A stretch of 64,000 nucleotides of DNA from assembly GCA_950295325.1 (NCBI GenBank), contig OX485805.1:56940758-57004757 (forward strand), written 5' to 3'. Under the pieces are notes generated by a model, which saw only the letters and a list, made by a program, of their open reading frames with translations, made no database searches and was not told the origin of the DNA. The translations under genes were made by a program, and so were the position numbers. The DNA is from Polytrichum commune. Lineage: Eukaryota > Streptophyta > Polytrichopsida > Polytrichales > Polytrichaceae. Shown one piece after another: positions 22,553 through 32,690 of the stretch (its first letter is position 1; every line of letters starts with the position of its first letter).

Positions 22553-22604
22553 TTTATATACTAAGCTTGACCTCCTCCCTATACACACTCAAACCAAATG
22601 GGAC
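22553..22604 (-). promoter_or_regulatory. U2 copy 3 promoter remnant
   Basis: TATATAAA and GTCCCATTTGG keep the same 33-nt spacing as in the intact copies, although the RNA itself is damaged. Confidence 0.6.
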
Positions 22605-22957
22605 AAACAATCAGGTGCACATTTACAGCAGAACCTCAACTCAGACTCAACTCCGCTCTCCTTGGATTCTTGCCAATTTCAACACCATTCACTACTCACC
22701 TTCATCCTTGCTTGACAGCTCAGGGCTTAGGATTTAGTATTCAGGGTTTACAGATTTAGGGGTTTAGGGTTAAAATTTAACATAGGACAACGAGCATGCA
22801 TCCATACCACTTGCAGTCACTACTGCTCATTTCGCAAGATATTTCTACTGAAGTTGTTTTTGTCATTAGGTAGATGCATGGGCCTTATACAATAACGACG
22901 CAGCATGTAGCGTGTGGGCATTCATCGTAATTTTGCGGTGAAACCCAGAAGTACTCG

Positions 22958-23421
22958 ACGGTATAGCTTCTCTTCACATTTCAGTCGTCGTTTCGGCAAG
23001 TTTTTTGGACATGCATCTTGAACCTTATTACATCAATGCCGTTGCTTCTGCCTCTGGCCAGTTTGTTCGTTTTAAAGTCTGGCATGTTGCAAGTGAAGAT
23101 ATTCAGTGGCATCAGAAATTTAACCCCTGCTGCAACATAATTTATACAAGGGGACTAACCATGAAGTCGGTTAGAAAGAGCTATGAAGAATGTTGACGAT
23201 TGGTTCCAGAGTCCGCTTTCTTGTACAAAGGACCATGCAAGGAAGGCCTTTCCGTAGTTGCTTCATACAAGTATTCAGTCTAATTGAATGTATATGAGTG
23301 CAAGGCCTAAGTATCTGCAAGTATTCATAGACATTTGAACTAATTAAGCCTGATTACTTGCAAGTGTTAGAATTGATGCACATTAAACCTGATTTAGTAT
23401 AATGAAACCTAAACAAGTGCA
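22958..23421 (-). repeat. Block A, truncated copy at the inner edge of the right arm
   Basis: Mirror of 19,443-19,906. Only the first ~460 bp of block A are present; the 105-codon small frame is cut to 63 codons. Confidence 0.8.
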
Positions 23422-23755
23422 CTTAAAGTACACCATATTATAGTAGAGACGCCCATAACCAATCACTCAAGAGATTCTGCACAAATTTTGGAGAAGTATA
23501 AGGCAATACAATTTTATGACATGTAGGAAGATAGAAATCCGGAAGACTGCGAAGTTTCGGTGATTTCATTCCTTAAATCGACATAACTGTTAAATTTAGA
23601 AGCCAAAATTTAACTTCAAAATATTACCAATATCTAGGGTCTACACATTTTCAATGCTCATTCCCACCTCACTTTACGACTGAAGGTAATACTGTATGTC
23701 ATGACAAAATCCACGAAGACTGTCCAATTTGAATTATTTGGGTCCCCAAAGGGGA

Positions 23756-23948
23756 GGGTTGCGCCTGCTGAGGAACTAGTGCAATACCAAAGCGACACTC
23801 ACGGCCTCTGACAGCAAGCTGCCCAATGAACACCGCACCCAAGATAAATTAGATTAATATCATGAAACTCGATGAGCCTCGTATCAGATATTAAACTGAT
23901 AAGAACAGATACTACACTTGATCTTAGCCAAAAGGCCGAGAAAGGTAT
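23756..23948 (-). ncRNA. U2 spliceosomal snRNA, copy 4
   Basis: Mirror image of copy 2 with the 5' domain, GTAGTA box and stem-loop IV intact. Confidence 0.92.
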
Positions 23949-23971
23949 GCTTCCTCATCCTTCAACTTCGC

Positions 23972-24023
23972 TTTATATACTAAGCTTAGCCTCCTCCCGA
24001 TTCCCACCCAAACCAAATGGGAC
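23972..24023 (-). promoter_or_regulatory. U2 copy 4 promoter (USE-like plus TATA)
   Basis: Mirror of the copy 2 promoter: TATATAAA at 23,972-23,979 and GTCCCATTTGG at 24,013-24,023. Confidence 0.75.
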
Positions 24024-24598
24024 AAACAATCAGGTGTACATTCACAGCAGAACCTCAACTCAGACGCAACTCCGCTCTCCTTGGATTCTTACCAATTTTA
24101 ACACCATTCACTGCTCACCTTCATCCTTGCTTAACCGCTCAGGGCTTAGGATTTAGTATTCGGGGTTTAGAGATTTAGGGGTTTAGGGTTAAAATTTTAC
24201 GTAGGCGAACAAGCATGCACCCATACCACTTGCAGTCACTACTGTTAATTTGCAAGATATTTCTACTGAAGTTGTTTTTGTCATTAGGTAGATGGGCCTT
24301 GTACAATAACGACGCAGCATGTGGCGTGTAGGCATTCATCGTAATTTTGCGGTGAAACCTAGAAGTACCCCAAGCATGTGATGCAGTTTCGATCACAAAT
24401 TTGTTCCCATCCATTTGCTGTTTGTATGCACTTCATCCCCTCAGAACACGAATTTTGGCAAGCACATACTGCTGTATTAATTCTTGTATTTTACATCACC
24501 GAGTGTTGCTGATTCAGCAGATAAACTCGTGGAAAAGTGATGGAATCAAGCGACTTTTGGGTTTGTATTTGAGTTTTTGCGGAGGCAGACATTGATGA

Positions 24599-25321
24599 TC
24601 ACCGACACTGGACTTGGACAGCTCCGTTCTCATTCCTATGGATCCAGCCATCTTGTTGTCCTTCGCAGATGCCTCGTTGGACCAACTCCCACATTTTGAG
24701 GTTTGCCTGGAAACCTAATCCAGCGAGACCCTGGAACACAAGGTCGAACTCGGACGGCGAATTGTCGGCAATCTCGAGTACTGGCCTTGGCTGGTTATAT
24801 ACAAAACCCCTCTCTGCTTTGTGGAGAGCAACGAGGGAGTCACGGTGGGAGACGCCCATCTGTATCCATGAGGCGATGCACCGGTGGAGAAATTCTCTGA
24901 CTTCGCCTTGGCAGTGCTCATCGGATGCATAGGAAATATTGGAGAGGTGTTCGTTGATGACAGGGATGTACTGTGGAGCTCTTCTAATTCGTCGAGGCAT
25001 GTGCATCTCTCGGTGCTCCGCAACCACGATCCTGTCAATGAGCATTACGATGGTTTTGCGTTCGCCAGGCGTGGAGTTCCTCTCCAACAGGTACTGCAGC
25101 ATGTAATAGACTCTCTTGGCGTTCAAGGTGTTGAATCGCACGAGTCGCAATGCCAATTTAGATATGATGTCCACGTCCTCGTTCTTAAGCGCGGGTACAC
25201 GACGAAGTCTTGAATACAAATTTTCGCGCACCTCTTGTTCTTCGGAGCTGACAAACTCCGGGACGCTGGAGTGGCACTCTTGCAACTTGTCCTGATTGCT
25301 TGAACAGCCTACTTTCTCCAT
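24599..25321 (-). CDS. Unrecognised 240-residue protein, right-arm copy
   Basis: The translation is identical to the left-arm gene at 17,543-18,265 over all 240 residues, and overlapping reading frames match too, implying essentially identical DNA. It is transcribed toward the centre of the inverted repeat, convergent with its twin. Function unknown. If both are expressed, the dosage is doubled; if transcripts read through the centre, the pair could make double-stranded RNA. Both are inferences. Confidence 0.6.
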   Translation of the reverse strand: MEKVGCSSNQDKLQECHSSVPEFVSSEEQEVRENLYSRLRRVPALKNEDVDIISKLALRLVRFNTLNAKRVYYMLQYLLERNSTPGERKTIVMLIDRIVVAEHREMHMPRRIRRAPQYIPVINEHLSNISYASDEHCQGEVREFLHRCIASWIQMGVSHRDSLVALHKAERGFVYNQPRPVLEIADNSPSEFDLVFQGLAGLGFQANLKMWELVQRGICEGQQDGWIHRNENGAVQVQCR

Positions 25322-25533
25322 GCAAGAAGCAGCGAATAGAATTTAATTAGAGGTGCAGCAGGAATGGGTGCACCATATCCCGGAGCGTCGACGAGGAGGG
25401 GTCCACAGCAGGTGTTAATTAATTTGCTCGTGTTGTTGGTTTGATGCAAATGAAAGGAAGTTTCGTAACAATTGTTGTGATTCCTGCTCTTTTGAATGGA
25501 GAAATCACACCCAACAGCTTGATGGTGTGACAT

Positions 25534-28500
25534 AGATTCCTTGGTGGCGACAAGGCCTGCGATTCTTGAGAGCGGAGAAGGTGAGCGGAGTGGGAATCGG
25601 AAAACAGAGTCGCCTCTGAGCTTCCTTCTTCAGATTATGAAACTCGATTATGAGTCATTTACGATTGGCTTTGCTTGGGGGAAAAGAAAAAGTAAAAAGG
25701 TCAAAAATTAGGGTCCAAATTAGAAAAAGTAAAAGTAAAAGTAAAAGTAATAGTGGATTTATCGTGTTCATGTATTTTCGAGTCATGCATACTCAGTTAA
25801 TTTAGTGTTGGGTTTGGCTTGGCTTGGGGAAAAAGGAAAAGTAAATAAAGTAAAAATTAGGGTTGGGACTACCAAACCTAATCAGGGTCCCCAATGTCCT
25901 AAACAATTTCTAATGCAGTTGTAGAGAAGTACATCACTTCCATTTGCCATTCCAGGATGACATAAAACAGTCCTATTAGTGTGGGCGGTAGATTAGTATG
26001 GAAATAATTAGCATGGGCCACACCAATTTTCTAGTCGAGGTGGAATTCAAAAGGGTGTAAGGCCTGGGTCTTCCCCTAAGTCTTCATGGAGACTTCTGAC
26101 CAAGACATTGAATATTAATGATAAGACAAAAGTAGCACAAAATACAATTATCAACTGTGACATTAACTTTCTAGAAAAACAATCAATGTGGCCCACACTA
26201 GTTTCCTACTAGAAATTTAGCAGGAGTTGAAATTTATTGTGGCCCATGTTAATGCTCATTATGGTATTTAGTGTCACATACACTATTTGCGAAGGGCATA
26301 TACTAGATGCCCAAAGGTCTCAAAGTGTCACATTGCTAATTGCCAATATGATTCCATTCGTCAACATGAGTAACTTCTTTAAGTGAAAAATATCTATGCT
26401 ATGACAGTTAGAGTAGCACATTGGGATATATTTTATGATAGTCTTGCGTTTTAGTATGCAAGGGGAAGATATTTTTGAACGTACTAATGGCAAGTGTCAT
26501 GTGTTTACATTTTAGTATGCAAGAGCAACATATTCTTATTAAGCATACTAGTGGCAAGTGACATTTTTGTACACTTTAGTCAACCACTCGAGGGTTTCAA
26601 TTTTGAATGGATTTGGTATGGAAATCGTTGGAGACAAGAATTAAATCAATTCTATGTACTAGATTGAAACCTACATTGTTTTGTCTAATTAGTGAGGGTT
26701 AACATTTCAAGTTATGCATTGCTATAATATTTTACTAAGAGTATTATTTTTACCCAAATAGCATAAGTACACTAGATCCAAATGCATACACTAAATTTCA
26801 ATAACCCTATGAAAGTAAGTAACATTAAATGTAAACTGAAACACTAAATATCAACCATGGTAATATGTGGAAGTTACATGTTTGAATTTAGTGTTAGTAA
26901 GGATATGGAAAAGAAAATGATAAAAGGAGAATTCCACCATATCTTCTAACACTAATTGTCAAAAAATTGAAAATTAGTATTGAGTAGGTAGGGTAGTAGC
27001 AACATTAAATATAATCAAACACTAAATATTTGATTTAGCGTAGTTAGATCCACACCAAAGAATATGATATAACTTAGTTGGTAAAAACCGATGATGTCAA
27101 TAAAAGTTATGGCAACACATAACTCCAAATGGAAACCCACACTAATTAGACAAAACAATTCACTACATTAGATATTGTATTTAGTGTCATTTACTATTTG
27201 GAGTTACATAATACTATATATATGTATATACTATTATAAATGTTAATTTTTACCAAGTAAAGATGTGAGTGTTTTGTAATGTCCAAACAACCAATTTGAC
27301 CTTTGTTAGCAAAAACACAAGATATACAGTAAATTTATACTTGTAGCATTGTGTAATTCCGAATAGTAAGTGATATTAAATGCAATATTGAGTGTAGTTT
27401 GTTACATTTATACAACTCATTATGATTGCACATGTCTTGTGTTAATATTGAATCAAAATAGTGGTTATTCTTGCTTGCGTGCAACTGTATGATTCATGAC
27501 TACTATTATGTTTGCTCCAAAATATGCAGAGACCATGTTCCATTCTATTTTTTTGGTGACACTAGACCAATTTCTTGAGTCCAACTATTACCCATGGAAT
27601 TTACTTTTACTATATTACTTTTACTATAATACTATTAGATATTACGCTCAAATGCCAATCTCATAACTCATCATAAGACCTAAGCAAAGCATTTTCCAAG
27701 ACTTTAAATTCAAGGTGGATGTCCCAATTAGTGACCATCATATATAGAACTTTAAGGACCCACTAAGTACATAATTCCCAACTAAGGCTTGTTACATTAA
27801 CTCTAAAAACCTCAATTTTTTTTCTTTGGGTCCAAATAAAAATTTAGTGTGGGGAGGGTGGGGATGGAGTGGGGGAATGAGTTGGCAACGGAGCCGCAAT
27901 TGAGTCAATTTTACTCAAAATTTTGTATGGTGGTAGGCAACATGACTTAAATTGTGGATTTGCTTGACTCAAACATTCTATAAATAATTGTGATAATTGA
28001 TGACCATTGTGCTCAATCCTCTTCCAACTAGTGTTGAACATTTTTTACTCCACTTTGATGAACCTCCCAGAGACCTCCAGTTCCTTGTTCTATTTGGCCT
28101 CTCGACTTGAAATCAACTTCAATCGATTTCATTATCTAAGGTACATGGCCCAATTGTTGGCACTACCAAACTCCACAAACAATTTTGGGCCTTGGACTGA
28201 GATTAGAGATTGTCTCATCCAGTTAGCAATCGCGAATCATGAATACTGTCATTTTAGGTTGCAAAATCGAAGTTAAGATGCGGTAGGTATAACACACCAA
28301 AGGGATTTGCGGCTACTAATGTCCCGGTTCGAGACACTCGCCGAACTATATTCCCTGCGAGCAAATGAATATTTGAATGTCAAGATTGAGATGAATCCAA
28401 GACATTCAGTTTAAGAATGTCTCAAACGATCGAGACTGTCACACTTCGGAGATGCGATGCTGCAGGGGTCCTCCGATGCATATGGGGGGCCGGTTCCGAT

Positions 28501-28561
28501 GTGAACTTCTGCGGCGGATTTCTGGGAGCGAAATCCTCGGCTCTGGGTGAATTACGAATTG
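25534..28561. other. AT-rich tract in the right arm, no recognised gene
   Basis: Mirror of 14,303-17,330 with the same recurring TTTAGTGT/ACACTAAA motif and (GTAAAA)n run (25,724-25,751). The 89-codon small frame recurs at 28,007-28,276. Confidence 0.5.
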
Positions 28562-28809
28562 GTCGTCGAGTACTTCTGGGTTTCACCGCAAAATTACGAT
28601 GAATGCCCACACGCCACATGCTGCGTCGTTATTGTATAAGGTCCATGCATCTACCTAATGACAAAAACAACTTCAGTAGAAATATCTTGCGAAATGAGCA
28701 GTAGTGACTGCAAGTGGTATGGATGCATGTTCGTTGTCCTACGTAAAATTTTAACCCTAAACCCCTAAATCTCTAATCGGTTGTGCTGTGAATGTGCACC
28801 TGATTGTTT

Positions 28810-28861
28810 GTCCCATTTGGTTTGAGTGTGAATCGGGAGGAGGTTAAGCTTAGTATATAAA
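28810..28861 (+). promoter_or_regulatory. U2 copy 5 promoter (USE-like plus TATA)
   Basis: GTCCCATTTGG at 28,810-28,820 and TATATAAA at 28,854-28,861, spaced 33 nt; the TATA starts 31 nt before the U2 5' end. Confidence 0.75.
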
Positions 28862-28884
28862 GCGAAGTTGAAGAATGAGGAAGC

Positions 28885-29077
28885 ATACCTTTCTCGGCCT
28901 TTTGGCTAAGATCAAGTGTAGTATCTGTTCTTATCAGTTTAATATCTGATACGAGGCTCATCGAGTCTCATGATATTAATCTAATTTATCTTGGGTGCGG
29001 TGTTCATTGGGCAGCTTGCTGTCGGAGCTCGTGAGTGTCGCTTTGGTATTGCACTAGTTCCTCAGCAGGCGCAACCC
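28885..29077 (+). ncRNA. U2 spliceosomal snRNA, copy 5
   Basis: Mirror of copy 1, with the same GGAGCTCG variant in the stem-loop III region and an intact 5' domain and GTAGTA box. Confidence 0.92.
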
Positions 29078-29961
29078 TCCCCTTTGGGGACCCAAATAAT
29101 TCAAATTGGATGTCGACGCCTATCGCGTGTGTTTGCGAACTGAGCCATTATGATCAAATGAAATTGAAATGGACTAATGGTTTTTAGGTTGAGAATGTGT
29201 GCCTACCATTGTCTGAAGGATTGCAACAATATGGAAATAATTGCAGATAGCGTGGTGTTGGATTGCACTGATTTTTACAATATTTTCTTAATGTGCACTT
29301 GAAGAAACATTCACAATCCTCTGTTATCTGTTGTCAAGGTCAAATGAGTTCTCTAATTTAGGGTTTAGGGTTCCGAATTGGAAGTTACTGAGTCAGACAT
29401 CGTTAATCGAGTCCACTTGCAAATTGATGAATTGAACTTGATGTATGGAAGTCATGTCTCCAACTGCCGTTCAGGGATTCGTGCAGACAACGTCAAGACC
29501 GGACATGTGACTCATTTTGTCAGCTGACCTGCTTCACGCCCTGTAAGTTTCATCAAGCCAGGATACTTTTGGATATATATTTGCCTCGTCATTTCTTTTC
29601 CGCCGTTTTGCATGGTTGTGGAATGTAAGGATATGCTTTGGAGGTGGTGGGTTTGGTGGATTGTCTGTGTTTTCTTTCTGCAAGTTGAATGACTTGTTTC
29701 TGCAGAGTCTTACAAAAGTCCAGTGACCTAGTTCCATGAGTAGATAGACATGTGAGAAAGAATCAGACCAGCAACGATTCCTGATGATTTGAAATGAATA
29801 TTTTTGGACAACTTCCAGTATTTAAAGACAGTATCGTTTGAAGTCATCAAGCCTGTCCAACTTTTCATGTGAATCTTTGGAAAGCGGGTAGTGATTAATC
29901 TTGGATAACATTCACAGCCTGCTCTTCTTCAGCTATGGCGTGCACACTTTGCTCTTGCCAA

Positions 29962-31061
29962 TTTGGATCCTTATGAAGGGCACTAGGAGGGGGAGATATA
30001 ACTGAGAATTATGCAAATTGCACATGGTGGTCTAACGAGAGTAAATTAATTGCAGTGGAATCAACTTCCCTACAGATCAACAGGTTAGCAAATATTGGAA
30101 AGCATGTTGTTGAGCATTGTAGAGGTCTCCATTGGAGAGTATGTGAAGGATCCGATATGACTTACTTTGGACACCTTTTGCACGATCTTTGGAAAGCGGT
30201 TAGCGATTCATCTTTGAAACCACTTACTACGGCCTGCTCTTCTTCAGCTATGGTGTGCACAGCTTTACTCTTTGTTAGCGTGAATGTGGTTATCATGATT
30301 TTCGGTCGCCGCTGCTGCTGCTGGTTGGTATGAATTGATCAAGTTCTACAAAAAGGGAAAATCAATGAATCCCACAAATGAATCTGCAAGATTCAGTTAT
30401 GACTGTCCTTGACACTCTGCTTGACAATGGTGTAGGTGAAAAATGAATCTACACACGATAACTGTCTCCATGACAAAGGAGGATCACGGGCCTTAAACCC
30501 TAAACCCCAAATTGCACAATGCCCAATCAGAGGGTTAATTTACCCTGTAATCCACAATGCTTAAATATTACCAGTGACCTGACATTGTCGATTTATCACT
30601 GCATAGATTCTCTTCACATTTCAGTCGTCGTTTGGGCAAGTTTTTTGGACAGGCATCTTGAACCTTATTACATTAATGCCGTTGCTTCTGCCTCTGGCCA
30701 GTTTGTTCATTTTAAAGTCTGGCATGTTGCAAGTGAAGATATTCAGTGGCATCAGAAATTTAACCCCTGCTGCAACATAATTTATACAAGGGGACTAACC
30801 ATGAAGTCTGTTAGAAAGAGCTATGAAGAATGTTGACGATTGGTTCCAGAGTCCGCTTTCTTGTACAAAGGACCATGCAAGGAAGGCCTCATCGTAGTTG
30901 CTTCATACAAGTATTCAGTCTAATTGAATGTATATGAGTGCAAGGCCTAAGTATCTGCAAGTATTCATAGACATTTGAACTAATTAAGCCTGATTACTTG
31001 CAAGTGTTAGAATTGATGCACATTAAACCTAATTTAGTGTAATGAAACCTAAACAAGTGCA
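29962..31061 (-). repeat. Block A, right-arm outer copy
   Basis: Mirror of copy 1 with about seven single-base differences, changing a few residues in the 105-codon frame (30,519-30,836) and one in the 92-codon frame (30,055-30,333). These are the only arm-to-arm differences I found. Confidence 0.8.
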
Positions 31062-31336
31062 GTTAAAGTGCACCATATTATAGTAGAGGCGCCCATAACC
31101 AATCACTCAAGAGATTCTGCACAAATTTTGGAGAAGTATAGGGCAGGACTGCGAAGTTTCGGTGATTTCATTCCTTAAATCGACATAACTGTTAAATTTG
31201 GAAGCCAAAATTTGACTTGAAAATATTACCAATGTCTGTAGTCTACACATTTTCAATGCTCATGACTCAAGATTATATGTCATGATACAATCCACGAAGA
31301 CTGTCCAATTTGAATTATTTGGGTCCCCAAAGGGGA

Positions 31337-31529
31337 GAGTTGCGCCTGCTAAGGAACTAGTGCAATACCAAAGCGACACTCACGGCCTCTGACAGCAAGC
31401 TGCCCAATGAACACCGCACCCAAGATAAATTAGATTAATATCATGAGACTCGATGAGCCTCGTATCAGATATTAAACTGATAAGAACAGATACTACACTT
31501 GATCTTAGCCAAAAGGCCGAGAAAGGTAT
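31337..31529 (-). ncRNA. U2 spliceosomal snRNA, copy 6
   Basis: Complete U2 with an intact 5' domain and GTAGTA box. Two small changes near the 3' end (CCTTAGCAGG for CCTCAGCAGG, and one base in the GCGCAACCC segment) set it apart from copies 2 and 4. Confidence 0.9.
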
Positions 31530-31552
31530 GCTTCCTCATTCTTCAACTTCGC

Positions 31553-31604
31553 TTTATATACTAAGCTTGACCTCCTCCCGATTCACACCCAAACCAAATG
31601 GGAC
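31553..31604 (-). promoter_or_regulatory. U2 copy 6 promoter (USE-like plus TATA)
   Basis: TATATAAA at 31,553-31,560 and GTCCCATTTGG at 31,594-31,604, with the common 33-nt spacing. Confidence 0.75.
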
Positions 31605-31904
31605 AAACAATCAGGTGCACATTCACAGCAGAACCTCAACCCAGACTCAGCTCCGCTGTCCTTGGATTCTTGCCAATTTCAACACCATTCACTGCTCACC
31701 TTCATCCTGGCTTGACCGCTCAGGGCTTAGGATTTAGTATTCAGGGTTTAGAGGTTTAGGGTAAAACATTTACGCAGGATAACAAGCATTCACCCATACC
31801 ACTTGCAGTCACTACTGTTAATTTGCAAGATATTTCTACTGAAGTTGTTCTTGTGATTAGGTAGATGGGCCTTGTATGGCTATTATTCCCAAATCTCCAG
31901 GGCT

Positions 31905-32045
31905 TCAAACACATGATAGTAAGAGAAGGTTAGCAAATCCAAGTCAAAGCCAAAGCCAATTTTCGGACCTGATACGAAGATATTACTCATTATCAAAGTG
32001 AGCATTCTCGTGCTCATCAAATGATCATATAAATCTCTTATATTT
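31905..32045 (-). repeat. R2 repeat fragment
   Basis: Inverted R2 piece with CATTATCAAAGTGAGCATTC and GCTCATCAAATGATCATAT. Confidence 0.55.
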
Positions 32046-32404
32046 CATATGCATTACCGAATTAATCAAGCCTGATTAATTATAAGATGTACTTACTGGA
32101 ATTAATCATGAATTAATTATAGTAAATGTATTTTATAATTAATTAGGATTAATTAATTTGATAAGCATATTTACTGGAATTAATGCCATTGATTCTTGAT
32201 TAATCCAGTATGTACGTTTGATAATTAATTAGGTTTGATTAATTTGGTAAGCATTCTTTTTTATTTAATTGGGATTAATTAGGATAAATCAGAATTTAAT
32301 TAGACTTTATTACATTCAATCACACTTAATTAGTTCAAATGCATATGAATACTTTGCAAAAGTAGAGGGTATTAACTAGACTATAATTTTTAACATACTA
32401 AAAA

Positions 32405-32690
32405 TTAAAAAAAGTCAAATTTAGTTCCATTTTAAGAATGACAAGTACCCTTTCAATGGTAAGTCACAAAAATTATAACCTCATTGCTAGTGAGGGTTTT
32501 GTAATATTTTTTGACTTTCACTTTGATAATGAAATCCCAATCCATTGTTTATTTAGTCAATGGAAGTGAACATATATATATATATTGAAGTTTGGACCTT
32601 GAAGGTGAAGTGCACTTAATATGGGATTTGTGGATAAGTGGCCTTCAAGAATGTAAGGGCAATGGTTTTTTTGAAGTCAGGTGAGTGGGC
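32405..32690. repeat. Diverged outward extension of the giant inverted repeat (right side)
   Basis: Reverse complement, with many differences, of 11,264-11,580. Just before it (32,045-32,345) is a tract of TTAATTAGGATTAATTAATT-like repeats. Confidence 0.7.

Larger units (their letters stand above)
19907..22957. repeat. Spacer of the giant inverted repeat
   Basis: 3.05 kb present once. In order: the rest of block A copy 2, a decayed F-box gene (minus strand), then a diverged copy of the left-arm U2 half-unit carrying U2 copy 3. Both inner arm edges share a few bases (taCCGT / ACGgta), consistent with a junction made at microhomology. Confidence 0.85.
22958..31061 (-). repeat. Right arm of the 8.1-kb giant inverted repeat
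   Basis: Reverse complement of 11,803-19,906 with no net indel. Its outer end is followed not by the left arm's neighbour sequence but by one more U2-bearing unit (31,062-31,877). Its inner edge joins block A to the end of the spacer's diverged U2 half-unit. Confidence 0.93.
31062..31877 (-). repeat. Extra U2 unit outside the right arm
   Basis: Matches 23,422-24,300 in direct orientation with moderate divergence, including the link segment, U2 copy 6 and its promoter, and ends abruptly after GGTAGATGGGCCTTGTA. It has no mirror on the left side, where the arm ends at 11,803. Confidence 0.8.

Noticed and set aside
11803-31061. Giant inverted repeat as a pure assembly artefact
   Set aside because: The arms differ by several real-looking substitutions, the spacer is distinct, and an older diverged shell exists on both sides; an artefact would be exact. 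Still worth long-read confirmation.
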